Below, one piece after another: positions 12,136-25,200 of a stretch of 64,000 bases of DNA. The stretch spans positions 11,232,134 to 11,296,133 of the forward strand of contig CM055618.1 of the NCBI GenBank assembly GCA_029379385.1, written 5' to 3'. The translations under genes and the position numbers were made by a program. The first letter of the stretch is position 1. Each line of letters starts with the position of its first letter. The notes under the pieces are model-generated. The model saw only the letters and a program-made list of their open reading frames with translations. It did not search any database and was not told the origin of the DNA. Source of the DNA: Quillaja saponaria. Lineage: Eukaryota > Streptophyta > Magnoliopsida > Fabales > Quillajaceae.

Positions 12136-14229
12136 CTGAAAAATATGTTTTGAATCGATACGAATGACATAAAAAATAATTTCTGAAGCCAACCCAATTA
12201 TTTTTGAATTTAAGAATTAGCTGGGTGAGTTGAATTTGATTATAGAAATTTACTCTCGATTTAAGCAAATATTGAAAATAAATTCACAATTTTGAGAAAT
12301 AGATGTATGATTACTCTTATATATCCAAATTATTCAATTTATGTCGTATGGAAGTGATAAGATTGCGTGAGAACAATAATTAAATATCTAATCGCTTGCT
12401 CAATAGATGTGCTAATGATATATCATCTCAAAAACAATATATTTCACCCAAACATCAAACTAGTTAGACTACTTTAATAATGAGTTTATCTTTCAAGTCA
12501 TCAAATCTGATTATGGATTGGTGTAAATTGTCAATTGAACTGTCATAACTAAACCATATTCTTTGGATTAACAACCAAATCAAGTATATACACACATGCA
12601 TGTAATAGAAATAGCACGTGATATGATAGCAGTCAAAACTTCATTGTTGGTAATTCACCATTGATTTGCAGTCATGTGTTCCACTTCCATTACTAGGTGC
12701 ATGTTTGGATCATGAAATATGTTACTATCTAGTTTCTTCATTTCATTAAGCAACTGAAAGTGTAGCAGAGACGAGTTTGGATTGAAGCCATTGGAAACAA
12801 TAAGCTAGAGGCAAATTAATAGGTATAACGCAAGTTGCTAAAGCAAAACCTAAACATAGAACTTTTTACATGTCCTTTTGCAAGCCCTTTTGGGCAATCT
12901 ACTTGAATAGATGCTTAGAGAAAGAAGCTGATCGCTAGAAAACGAAGGGTGGGACAATGTGTCCAAGTATTTTAAGTTTTGGGCCATGTCTAATCAAAGT
13001 CATGCAACTGTTTGGTCCGGCCCATTAAATGTTGTCCCCCTTATTTTATTTTATTTTTCTTTTAAAGGTGAAAAGCGATAAATAATTGGGAAAAGTGTAC
13101 TTTGCTTCTCTAATTAGTTGAGTAGCCAACACAGAGAAAATCATACCATATTTCTCTCACTTTTTGCGCTACATTGAGAATTTTTCCATTTGTGTACCTT
13201 GATTGAACTTGTGCTAGGATTCACCAAGATTACATTAATTGAAATAAATTACTTCAAAAATGAACAAATATATATATATATATATATGAAATAACACATT
13301 CACATGATTTGGATGAATAATTAAATATCTCTCAAATTCTCACTTTCACTCTCATACTCTAATATGACAATAAGTTATAATCTGATATAAAATTTCTCTA
13401 AAATTTGAATTTTATAATGTGAGAATATTTAATTATTAGTATATTTTAACAGATGTTGCTATCAACATTTATCTCTCTATCACTATCACCATCACCATCA
13501 CCATCACTAACTTACTTATTTTTAGTAGTAACAAAAGTGGGAGAGAGATACTCACGCCTTCTGCTCTACAGTTCTCCATGTCTACATACTGTGTGTATCA
13601 TCAATATCATTCACTCCCACTTTTGGTTGTGTTTGTGTCTATCACCTACACTCACTTTTGGGTGTGTGTGTCCAAGAGAGAGAGAGGAAGAGAGTAAATG
13701 CAGGCAGAGAGAAATGAAAATTGAGAAGATGAGATTAAGGTGATTGGCAAACGAGCATTAATTTGGTTGTTAGAGAGAGAGAGAGGAGTGGTAGTGTTAG
13801 GTGTTTGCTGTGTTGTTACGCTATTCTATGCATTCATTTGCCTCCATTATATCTTCTCCTCCTTTGCTTCTACTTTGTCTCCTACATTTCCAAACAAGTC
13901 AAAACCACAAAACCTATTTCCTTAATTCCACGTGCTCACACACACACATGTCACCCCCTTTCTCCGTCTCATATGTACACATAAACACAAAATCAAGCAA
14001 AAACACTTACACCATTACAGAAAACCAAGCAGTTACCATTTGAAAAATCAAAACCCAAAAACGATATGAATATCATATATCTAATATCCCACACCCTATA
14101 ACCTACAACATAAACATTTGTTTATAATTTTGTCATTCTCGTCCCCACTTTATCTTCTCTAGCTCACACCAAAACCCAAAATCCTTCACTACCGTCTCCT
14201 ACTCTCTCTCAGTCGACAAATATTATTAT
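12136..14229. other. Intergenic region and promoter/5' UTR of the WIP-type gene
   Basis: AT-rich. Short repeats are present: a TA run at about 13270-13287, a (CCATCA)n run at about 13485-13508, and GA runs near 13675-13690 and 13771-13784. The GA/CT-rich 13.45-14.2 kb stretch probably forms the 5' leader of the zinc-finger gene. Open frames of 61-96 residues here are low complexity and not convincing. Confidence 0.4.
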
Positions 14230-15513
14230 ATGCAAACCCATCAACCTTTCACCATGCAAACCCATCACTCTTTCACTTACATAGCCTCTTGTGGGAGTAG
14301 TGCCTGTTTAGAAGAACCTGATTATTATCTTGAACAAGATGAAGACTCCATTTCCCTCTCACTTTGCCCTCCTGGTCAACAAAAACTCAAAGTCTCCTCC
14401 TCCTCCTCTTCCTCTTCATCTAACCATCCTGCACTACTTCTTAACCATCACCAAAACCCTACCTCCGATGACCAAACTGGTGTAACAGTAGCTCTTCACA
14501 TTGGCCTTCCCAGTATTACTGCATCAACTATCTCTACTACTACAAGAAAATCCAATCACTTTTCTGCTTCTGCTGCTGCTGCTGATGTTGGTGGTACAGC
14601 TCCCATTCAAGGCCAGTACTGGATCCCTTCTCCGGCTCAAATTCTCGTCGGTTCAACCCAGTTTTCTTGCACTGTCTGCAACAAAACATTCAACCGCTTC
14701 AACAACATGCAGGTTAGTTAATCAATCATACTCAACTCAATTAAGCTTTAAAACACAAACTAATTTGGGTCGACTATTCATCTCATTACAATTTGACTAT
14801 TCTTCCCGTCAACATATCACAACCCTCTTTCTTTATCCATACTTAGAACCAATAGACTAAGTCCCATGAAAATGCTATTTACACAAAAACAAGTACATAA
14901 ACCACTTTGTATAATTAGCAGTGTAATTTTTGTTTCATTAACCACAAACTCATACGTATACACAAACGTTGTGGGTGATTTTAATTTCGTATATATGTAA
15001 CATTTGTGTGTACTATATTTCTATAGATGCATATGTGGGGGCACGGGTCACAGTATAGGAAGGGACCTGAATCATTGAAAGGGACAAAGCCAGCTTCTTC
15101 AGTGCTAAGACTTCCATGTTATTGTTGTGCTGAGGGTTGTAAGAACAACATAGAGCATCCAAGGTCAAGGCCATTGAAGGATTTCCGTACACTTCAAACA
15201 CATTACAATGAGGAAACATGGAACGAAGCCGTTTGGATGCAGGAAATGTGGGAAGCCATTTGCAGTGAGAGGTGATTGGAGGACACACGAGAAGAATTGT
15301 GGGAAGCTTTGGTTTTGTATTTGTGGGTCTGATTTCAAACATAAGAGGTCATTAAAAGACCATGTTCGTGCTTTTGGGGACGGTCACGCCCCGCATACCG
15401 TGGAGGTTTGTAAACAAGTTGAAGATGATGATGAAGATGAAAATGAAGGTGTTGTGGTTTATGGAAATGGTTCGGGTCATGGTCATATTCATGAATCATC
15501 TGTTTATTTTTAA
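14230..15513 (+). CDS. WIP6: WIP-type C2H2 zinc-finger protein, DOT5/WIP6-like, frameshifted
   Basis: Exon 1 (14230-14712) encodes 161 residues: MQTHQPFT followed by its near copy MQTHHSFT, a Ser-rich stretch, [13 protein letters not shown] and the first half of finger 1 ([15 protein letters not shown]). Exon 2 (15027-15513) supplies [51 protein letters not shown], then [18 protein letters not shown] and [20 protein letters not shown], with an acidic tail ending SSVYF. WIP proteins are plant developmental nuclear factors; DOT5/WIP6 acts in leaf vein patterning in Arabidopsis. The PAQILVG entry to finger 1 and the RAFGDGHA tail point to that branch. An extra T at 15209 breaks the frame between HY and RKHG. 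Read as written, translation leaves the zinc-finger frame and ends early. With one base fewer the gene would encode about 322 residues, normal for the family. Confidence 0.88.
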
Positions 15514-15735
15514 TTAATAGTTTTAGTGTTTTACACAAGGAGTAGTGGTTACTGTTTGTAGTTTGGAATGACTTGTGTTTTGTGAAAATGTGTGAATGAG
15601 AAAGAGGGTGGGAGAGAATGGAGACAAATAGTAAAATGAAAGCAATTTAATGTTAGAAGTGGCAGTTAGACTATCTAATTCAAGTGGACCTTTTTCTTTT
15701 TGATGCTAGATAACTCTTTTGTGATTCCATTATGT

Positions 15736-15797
<62 letters not shown>

Positions 15798-17950
15798 TAT
15801 CATGAAGGTGGTCAAGTGTATTCAGTGAGTGCAGATAAGAGATCAGATATGCAGACAAGTGCAGTCACAGATTATACTGTTCATAGCTTTGCATTTGCAA
15901 TTGTAATAGATATGGAGCAGAGAGAGAGAGAGTTAAATTTGTTTAGAGGTGAAGAAGTTGGGTGAGTGAAAGTGTGAGATTGGACTACTACTACTACTAC
16001 TAAGTAGTAAACACTTTGATGGATCGCGCGCTTAATATTATTTATGTCAGTGGGGCTAAGAATGGACCACTGAAATGTTGCTGTTTCTGGGGTTTCACCC
16101 AAAGGCCAGCCTTTTTTTCTTTACAGACCAACTACAGAGGGATACTACCATAAATTTCCAGACACTCTGATACTTACCCCCCACCGCTTCATTTATTTGG
16201 ACAAAAAAAATAAATTCTGATTCGACTAAATCTTAGTCGAATTCCATAAGATGAGCAAGAGAAGCAGTGAATGCCATTCTTTCTTTCCACAAACGGAGAG
16301 GTCAATGGATTAAGAAGGTTTTGGGGGTTTAAGATTCAAATGAGGAGCTACGCGCCAATGAGCTGGGCTGACAGCAATAACTAAAGAGATTTTTGTAGTG
16401 AGTGTTTCTTTAATAAAATATAATAAATATATTTTTTGAAATTCTAAACTAAATTATTTATTACACATTATTAAAATTATGATTAACTACTGTAATAAAT
16501 AATATAATTTATTTTATATTTATCATTTTATATTTATCACCTTATCAAATATCTCAAATACAGTCTCTTAGAAAAATCCGAACTAAAAAGATAATTAAAA
16601 TAATCAAAGAGTTTGATTTGGTCCAAACCGGCAAGAACTAGATCCAGTAAATGGTTGGGCCTCAGCACTTCTCTAAATCGTATAAGGGGCAACATAATGT
16701 GGTAATGTTGGGCCCATTCAATTTCTGTCTCCCTAGTCCAGTGGTTCCTTCTCTATATTTGAGGGATTACTATAATGTTACTCAATTGAAGTAATTGGAT
16801 TAAACTCCCATAGTTTTCTTCTTAAAAAGAAAAGCTATTGGATTTTCCTTTTTTGTGTAGTTGGCAGATTTTTATTTTATTCTTCTCCTTTTTTTTTTTT
16901 TTTTTAATTAATAATGTAAATAAAAGAAAAGAGGAAATGAAAGTTTTGCAAAGACTCAAAATCGTGATTCGAGAAGACAAATTATACTTACGATACTCAC
17001 CAATTGTCAACTCAACCGCTATTTGAATAAGTAAAAATTAACTATTAAATATTTCTTGTAACGATCTTAAAATTAATTTGTTTACATTAAATAATAGAAA
17101 GGAGCAATGGAAACTATTTATTGTGTACAGTATCTAGGACATATATACACTAGTAGTAGATCTGTAGTAGAAATTAACAAGTTCTAGTAAGGACGTGTAC
17201 TTGATCATAGTGAGGTTGTACATTAGTATCCATGCTCTAGCAAGGACATGTCTGTGTGGAAATTTCGAAGAAAATGCATGGAAACAGTTGGTAAGATCAA
17301 GTAGTTGAGATTTGGATTAATTTAAAAATATAGCTACATGTCATTATGAAGTCCAAGTAGTTTTGAAAAGTATGAAACAACTATATATAATCAAGAAATC
17401 AGTGTTTTTAAATATTCATCAGAGCTTAATGTTGGGGGAAATATCATTAAATTTAAGTTCAAAATGCAAATGAGACTTGAAGATTCATATTGTAATTTGT
17501 CAACATGATCACCAACTTGTTTTAAGTCTTTGACATTGCTTGAATATTAATTAATTAGTTGTAGACAGTAATACATAGTATAGTTTATAAACTAATTAAA
17601 TTGCTAGGGTTACTTTATATGTATCTGCTGATTTCTAGCATAAGATACATTTAAGAAGAAATATATTGAAATTCATTTATGAACAAGAATAAACATTAAA
17701 CAAGAGTTATGTTTTCTTTATTTTTGTTAATATAATAAATAAAACAACTTGTTGCAACTAGATAATTCAGCTTTCTTCAGCCTTTCTCTAGTACTAGTAA
17801 TAATTTACAATTCACTTTTTTGCAACTTGCAACTACACCATTACTGCACTATAACACCACCTCTCTTCCTTTTTTAACATTCACAAAATTCCAAAATTCA
17901 ATTAAAAAAAAACACAAAGAGTACTGTTACAGTTACAGTTACAGTTACAG
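15514..17950. other. Convergent intergenic region, WIP-type to RAV-type gene
   Basis: The two neighbouring genes point toward each other, so this holds both 3' flanks. Apart from the microsatellite at 15733-15797 and a T run near 16890-16906 I see no feature. No conserved reading frame. Confidence 0.4.
15733..15797. repeat. Compound (TG)n(AG)n microsatellite
   Basis: TG dinucleotides run from 15733 to about 15760 and switch directly to AG dinucleotides up to 15797, with one interruption at 15781. It lies about 220 bp downstream of the zinc-finger stop. Confidence 0.95.
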
Positions 17951-17952
17951 CT
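17915..17952. repeat. (GTTACA)n hexanucleotide run at the RAV stop codon
   Basis: About four hexamer copies reading TTACAG on the plus strand end exactly at the TAG stop of the minus-strand RAV gene (17951-17953). In the transcript they form a TGTAAC run at the very start of the 3' UTR. Confidence 0.85.
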
Positions 17953-19087
17953 ACAAAGCTCCAATTATCCTTGCTTTCTTACTACACTCTAATGTCAACA
18001 GTTCCATCTCTCTCCTCTTCCCATTACAACTACCAATTACTCCATCCACAACTCCAACATTCCCACCTGGTATTTTCAATATGTTAACCCCAAATAGTCT
18101 GAACATCTGAACCGGCTGAACCGGCTGGACCGGCTGGACAGACTCACCCGTCCTAACTTTCCAGTCAATGTAAAGCTGCTTATCCGGTCCGCTCGATCTC
18201 TGAAAACTAACAATGTCACCGGCTTTAAGATTCTTGTCTTTCACGAACCGGCTCCAACCTTTGGTTAGCACATAGCTCTGGCTACTGTTCCAATACGAGT
18301 ACCTAAACCGCCACACTTTCCCTCCAACGTCCTCGAAATTCAATAGCACTCCTTTCGCACAATTGCTTCCGTTTCGTAACGGAAAGTGCTTTTCCGCGTG
18401 TTGCTTTGGTATCACTAACCGGTTCAACTTCCCTACATCACTAGGCGTAACCGCTTTCTCAAAAAGCTGCTCACGCGGTTTTGTACTCCGATCCCACAAA
18501 ATACCCGACCCGAACGCAGCAACCGCGAACTCATTCTTCACTCGCCGTCCATTTCCATCCAATAATCCACAATTGCGCTTGCTCTGCTGAAGCTCATCGC
18601 TGTAAGTATGTTTCCTCAACATGTCCACAATCTCAGCTTTCGAATGCGAGTTAATAAACGCAGCTTCAATGTCGTCGTCTTCCGTTTCGGCGGCCGACAC
18701 CGCCGTCAACAGCTTAAAATTTGTAACAGCGTCTTTTCCACGGAACCGTTGAGCTGCGATGTCGTATGCTTTAGCTGCTTCGTCTTCTTCATTGAAAGTA
18801 CCTAACCAAACACGCTGGTGTTTCTCGTAAATCTGAGCTCCCCAACGGCCATTTGGTTGAGGCACAACTCCTTTGTATTTCGAAGATGGAAGTTTCCGAG
18901 ACTCAGCTTGATCAACACCGCTTTCGGAGTCTAAGATTGTGCTGGTACCGCTACCGACACGGCAGAGAGTATTCTCCGGTGACTTCTTTGCCACCGTAAA
19001 AGGCGGTAAAGTAGTTACGGGTGAAATGGATATAGAGATTAATGAGTCACTTGATGTGCTTTCATCTATGCAACTACCTGCATCCAT
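17951..19087 (-). CDS. TEM1: RAV/TEM AP2-B3 transcription repressor
   Basis: Intronless frame of 378 residues, typical of RAV genes (about 340-370). The AP2 domain lies at about 70-125 ([39 protein letters not shown]). The B3 domain lies at about 207-313 ([47 protein letters not shown]). The repressor motif RLFGV is at 330-334. TEM/RAV proteins bind bipartite CAACA and CACCTG-like sites and repress flowering and growth genes. The AP2 and B3 order and the RLFGV motif match the TEM1/TEM2/RAV1 group; I cannot tell which member this is. Just before RLFGV, the tripeptide VQP repeats three to four times from a 9-bp repeat. The promoter side is unusually long (see the gene-free stretch to 30.8 kb). 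Frame and start are secure. Confidence 0.96.
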   Translation of the reverse strand: MDAGSCIDESTSSDSLISISISPVTTLPPFTVAKKSPENTLCRVGSGTSTILDSESGVDQAESRKLPSSKYKGVVPQPNGRWGAQIYEKHQRVWLGTFNEEDEAAKAYDIAAQRFRGKDAVTNFKLLTAVSAAETEDDDIEAAFINSHSKAEIVDMLRKHTYSDELQQSKRNCGLLDGNGRRVKNEFAVAAFGSGILWDRSTKPREQLFEKAVTPSDVGKLNRLVIPKQHAEKHFPLRNGSNCAKGVLLNFEDVGGKVWRFRYSYWNSSQSYVLTKGWSRFVKDKNLKAGDIVSFQRSSGPDKQLYIDWKVRTGESVQPVQPVQPVQMFRLFGVNILKIPGGNVGVVDGVIGSCNGKRREMELLTLECSKKARIIGAL

Positions 19088-19129
19088 TTTGGTTTTAAAT
19101 TTTCTTCAGGAGAGGAAAAGAAAACACAG

Positions 19130-19165
19130 AGATTGAGAAAGAGAGCGAGAGAGAGAGAGAGAGAA
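19130..19165. repeat. GA-rich tract in the RAV 5' UTR
   Basis: Plus-strand GAGAGA runs lie 45-75 bp upstream of the RAV start codon, giving a CT-rich leader in the transcript. Such leaders are common in plant regulatory genes. Confidence 0.6.
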
Positions 19166-19237
19166 CAGGTGAGCTTGGTGTTTTTGACTATGATACAAGA
19201 AAGAGAGTATGAAATAAGGTGTTGTAGGAGAGCTGAA

Positions 19238-19247
19238 TATATATAGG
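19238..19247 (-). promoter_or_regulatory. Probable TATA box of the RAV gene
   Basis: The minus strand reads CTATATATAT about 150 bp upstream of the ATG at 19087. With a leader of about 120 bp this is a well-placed TATA element. It is an inference from position and sequence only. Confidence 0.6.
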
Positions 19248-19249
19248 GG

Positions 19250-22200
19250 AGGGAGAACTTGTCCAAGAAAAAAATATGGTTGGGGGGAAATATATTTGTT
19301 TCTAATTATTTTAATTTAATTAATAGACTCAGAGAGAGTATGTGAGGAGATATGGGTATGGTGGGTCAACCCAAATGAGATTGGTATTTGGTAAGGAACT
19401 AGGAAGATTCATGAAGAGAGATTTAGAATGAAAGGAAGGGAGGAGGGTGAAAAAGGAAAGAAAATAATGGGGGTAGAGTATGTGTGAGTTGTGGGCTGTG
19501 GATGTGAGGTAGGTCCCACTCTCTGCTGTTTGCCAAGTTGATGGGGTTCACATGAGTATGGCCCTTATTTTATTGAAGTTCATCCCCCCTGAAGTTTGCT
19601 GCTGCTACCCTGCTAATAGCATGGTCTGATTCTGCACCTGTTTCTCTTTTCCTCAATTAAACTTTTAGATTGATTTATTTTTATAAATATTTATATCTTA
19701 TATGACTCTAAACAGTTATTAGAGATTTTTGTATAATATATATGTAATTAATTATATTTATTTTAGTAATTATGTTTACTATTGACTTACATAAGTAGAG
19801 AGGGGAGATAGGTTCCACTTGGATGGGCTGTGGGGGCTAAAGTTAAATAAGGGCGCATGGATAGGCATTGAAGAGAGAAACAAAGCTCATCCAACAAGAA
19901 ATTCCTCTCCCCCATAAGTATTACCTGGCTTGATTTGATTCGTCCTCCCAAACTTTGGTTTTGTCTTATTGGCTAGGTTCACTTAAGTATATCTCCAATT
20001 AAAACCCACAGACAAAAATAATAATAATGTTCAGAAAAGTCTCCATCTATTTTTATGATTTCCAACCAGCACATTTGACATTTCTTTTCTCAAATGGGTA
20101 CTTCCAGTTTCATGTAATATCTTCTTTGTAGTACAACACACAGATAATTCATACAATCATTTGTAGTTCATTATAGACCAAGTATTTTACTTGATTTTGA
20201 TTAAATCCCTTTCATACTTAAGCCATGGAATATCTGTGAATCACACTTTATATATTTACGTTTATGACTTTTCAAAACTAGTTGATGAACCTGTATGTAT
20301 TCGATCAGTGGGCGATAATTTTTTAATAACAAAAAAAAAAAATGTTATTTTTTTTCTGGATTATGAATTAGGATGTGATAGCTATCTATACACCTTCTGA
20401 GTTCTGAGGGATTCCGTACGGAGGAATCCTTGTCATTTTAAGGTCCTACATGAACAACTTGATAGAAACCAGGAGCTCAAAACAGCTATGGTTTTGGCTT
20501 TCCTAATTTTTGTTTGTTGGTGACAATTTTATAAAAGTAGGCTGTTCCTAGGTTGTTATTTAGATTGGCAAGATACCCAATTCCAGAAAAACAAAAAATA
20601 ATTTTTCGAATCTCATTCCAGTGATTTGAAAAACACTAGTTAGTTAATATGATTTCGATCTAGGTAAAGAGAGGCAACTCTCATAAATGCTTCGTTATAA
20701 AATAGAATTAGATTTTAATTTTTTTTTTTGGGGGGTATATTAATAATGTTCCAATTTGGCATTAAGGGTGGAGGGTGGAGAGGTACCAAATATGAAACAA
20801 ACGTGAAATTTTTTTTATCAATAAATATTTTTGTAAGTTGAGTGCTTTAAATAAATATTAACCAACTAAAGAAACAAAAATAAAAATTTACTAACTAAAT
20901 ATTATATAAACCTTAGCACGTGGATAGATATAAACTCGTAGGCTTGTAAGTATACAAATATATAGGGGTATTAGTTAAATTTTACAAGTTACATAATAAG
21001 AAAATCAAATTATTATTATTATTGCTTTATTTTTTTAAAGTTGTGTACGTTATTCCTGTAGAGCAATACGGAAAACTGTCTTTTTTATTAGTCGACTCCT
21101 TACAAGTGGGAACGTGAGAATATGATGTTGGCTGCCAGATGCACATAATGGGTGGCATTTATGCAGTCACTTATAAAATACAATTTAAAAAAAATAAAAA
21201 TCAGAAAGTTATATTTTATTAATGAAATAATAAAAAATCCTAAAATAAATCCTACATTAAATATATACTTTTAATTTTCTAAATTAATTTTTTATCTTAT
21301 TTATTTATATTTTACATTTCATATGTAGCGAACAAAAATTACAAATTAATTTTAGGTATTTTTTAATTTATAGGAAAAAAAAAATTAGAAAATCAAATAG
21401 AGAAAAAATAATACTTTTTTTTTTCTTTTCTAAATGTAATTCTAAAAATTATGTGTATGAAACTAAAAAACTTATTTTTTTCATCTTCAAACATGAAAAG
21501 AATATAAAAGAATGTCAACATAATTTTTTATTCTATGGTGAAAAACTAGGTTATATATACAGATTAATTTAGTTTTTGCTAATAATTGTTTCCAAATTTA
21601 TATTTTTATTTAATTTTGTAAATATAACTAGTACAATGTTGGCATATAATATCCAAGAGATGAACAGATATATGCATCAAACATCATATGCATTTAATTT
21701 TTTTATGTATACTTCATCAGCATAACTCCTCTGATTTTCCTTTGGGCAGTTTAATTGTAACCTTTTTATACATAAATTAATTTATATTATCAACTTAGTA
21801 CCCAACTAAAACAAATAATCTTCTAAGCTTTATTAGGACTCATAAAAATTAGCTAAGCACTTCTACCTAGGTAATAATAAGATAAGTGCTTAGGCACTGT
21901 TTGGTGCACTTCTAGTCACTCCTTTCCTCTTTTTAATCATCTTCATCTTTACACACAATCTCTCTTAATGGTTCATCATCAATATGTTGATTTATTGGAT
22001 TACCAAATCAATATCCATGCCACCCATCCCTTTCACTTGGATAAAATCCAACTTTACCTCTTTTTCACTTTTTGAATCTTAACATAATTACCAAGATATT
22101 GGGGGTACCCAAGAGAAACCCTTATCAAGAATCAACCAAACAAATTGAGACAAGGGATTTCCATAACTAGAATTAAAAGGGTGGAAAGTGATCAATGACA

Positions 22201-25200
22201 AGTGAAGGTACCTTATTTCTCACGTGTCATTGAGATCACTATTGTGTTCAATTTAATTATTAGTGCCTAGTAGTATGCATAAAAAGCAAAATCATGTGTT
22301 CATCTCTATCCATAACTTTTTCATTATAATATTATATTTGTGATTATCTCAAACATAATTAATTAATTAATTAGTGGTACTTAACTTGTGTAGATCACCT
22401 GTTAATCCCATGTTCTCACTCCTTTAGGCTATTTAATTTTAATTAAGTTGAAGATGACTTGATAAGTGACTTTAGGATTATGATGCCACGTCATTGACTG
22501 CCGACGTATAGATAAAGACAAAAGCCATATCATCATAAAAAAAGAAACATAAGAGATTACATGACGAAATCATTCATAACAATCTTTTATTTGGTTTCTA
22601 TAGAGGATTTCATTAGATAATTATTCATATATAGGATGACATAGATTACTAGATTAGCGAATGAAATATCCAAAATAAGATTGACTTTTTAAATTGTTGC
22701 TTTATAATTAATGTTATTGGATGAATATCTCACCAACATGACTAAATATCTTTTCATGATATTTGTCTAATTATATATCCTTTTATTCTCTAATTAACTT
22801 TTAATTATATATTATATTAAAAAAATTCTATTGATGAAATCATGATTATATATATATATATAATTATCTAATTAACTTTTATCTAATGTTCACCGTACCA
22901 ACAAAACAAAAAATTAGGTCGAAAAAATATATTTTTGTACGATTGAAGACTTAATATATAAGTTTTCCCGACTAGACAACGTAGGGTTTCAAATCTCTCT
23001 CATAATCACATTCCTCTTAATCTAGCCATATAATAACACATGACTTGCCCCATTACTATTGCATGATATGGAGCTAGTGAAATGCCCAATTAATATCACA
23101 ATCATTTGTGAGCAACTATCCGTTCATTGAAGTTGGACGATTATTTAATATAATATGAGTGATTAATTATCGAATCAGTGTAGACAGATTATTTAATATA
23201 AATACTATCATTAAAAATTTTATATTTTATCATTAATTACATATATAACACTCAAAATAAAAATAATGTTGTATAACGAGCTAGTTTTAGATCAAAAATA
23301 ATTGACAGAAATATACATTAACTGATTAAAAAAAACACTCTATAAGTTGGTATTTTTACAAACATGACAATATAATATTTTATTTTCACATGCAAGTAAC
23401 GATTAATTTATTATACATTATTAAATCATGATAAAAAATTTATTTATTTATGTAAGTTCTTCTTGATCAGCTATCTGATTAATTGATTCCAGATCTTCAA
23501 GATGATGTGAACAAAAAAAACAAGTTTCCATTTTAATCAGAGAAAGATAATGTAAAATTGAGATTACGTTCATCTTGCCAAAATTATTCCGTTCACACTG
23601 CAAAAGCCAATGACAGAAGATTGGTCCCCAAACAAAAGTTGCTTTTAGCCCTAAAAATCTAAATTACTTTTTGTTTTTGATTGCAATTTGATCCAAATTA
23701 ATGAGATTATAATCATACAAAGTATAACACTTTTTCTTTTTCTTATTCATAGTTATAACTTGCGTCATGGCATTGCGCATGCTCTAAGTTTTTATTTTTA
23801 AAGTTTTCTTAAATGTAGGATATTCTTATACATATGTTTAAAGTTGTTGATATCGCTAGTATTTGACACAACAATGCACATTACATTAAATATATATCCA
23901 AGTTAAATACAAACTTTAACATATACCATTATTATACAAATAGCACACACTATTTCTAAAATATAACTCTATCAATATATATTTATGATCTCAAATATAG
24001 TTAGTTTAGATGCTTATTTTGATATTTTATATTATTTAAATGAAATATATTATTATAAGTAAAAAAAATAAAATATAGAAATCTAAATATAAGAGAGGAA
24101 CAAAGTATTGTTAATACCTAAAACTAAGAAAAAAAATGAAATTCTAATTTCCTAATGGGACAAAAAAAAAAAAAAAAAAAAAAGAGTAAAATTTACAAAA
24201 TTTATTAACCCTCAAATTTCATGGGATATCAGGAGTGGGGCCTATAAATCGTTGAAATATCCCTCCTCTCCGACTTGTGACATGAAAGATTGGAAGCCTT
24301 TTATTTGTAAAATGACCACAAAACCCTTTAAACTGAAGAAATAAATATTTAAATATAAAAAATTTAGATGACATTTTAGTCTAAAAATTTTAAATTAAAT
24401 GCGAATACGTGAAGGATTTCTAATATTTATAATATTATAAATATAAACGATATAACACGGAGGTCTATTTTATTTTTTTTTGATTATGGAAAAAAATAAC
24501 TAAGAAAAATAATAATTAGATTTTTTGTTGAGGAAGCTTCTGCTGCGTCAACGACACGTAGTATTCCATATTTTCCAGTGTCTTTTGTTTGTTTCTTATT
24601 CTCCAACTTGTTTCTTCAACCTGTTCACACACAAACCAAACAACACCAGAAAATATTAATATTAATGAACAAATTGTTTAAACTTCCAAGAAATTATTGG
24701 ACGAAAATTAATCAAATATATATATATATATACCTTTGACTGTTTCCATGACCCACCTTTCCAGGTCAAACCACGTGATTGATCGTCCCAGCTTTAATTA
24801 AAGATAATCCAATTATTTTATGTATTAACACTTTTAAGAGAAAAAAAAAAAAACTTACGAAATTAGCCATTAATAGATTTTATTAAATTATTGGACTTGT
24901 TTAATAAAAATAAAAGAAAAAATAATAATTAACAACTAGGAATTCACAAATCATTAATTCAACATATACCAAAGTAAATGGGTAGAAGAATAGTTCAAAA
25001 TAATGAACTAGAAATTGGTGTAAATTAAAGGCAACAAGCTGAGGAAGGTTCATAGCCTTTTGTTGCTACTTGAGGAAGGTTCCATTCAAATCACATTTCA
25101 AGGAAACCAAACAAAAACTACAGCTGGAATTCTGGGCAATTCAACCAATAATATTCATTGAAATGGAACTAAAAGCAAAGATTAGTAGAATGCAACTAGA

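Noticed and set aside
15195..15215. An intron as explanation for the WIP frame break
   Set aside because: No donor and acceptor pair is available, and exactly one extra base accounts for the break.
18363..19136. Plus-strand open frames across the RAV gene
   Set aside because: They are antisense shadows of the AP2 and B3 coding sequence and have no motifs of their own.
20388..20432. Small palindrome GGATTCCGTACGGA with GAATCC
   Set aside because: The stem is short and followed by no T tract or target-site duplication, so neither a terminator nor a MITE is supported.
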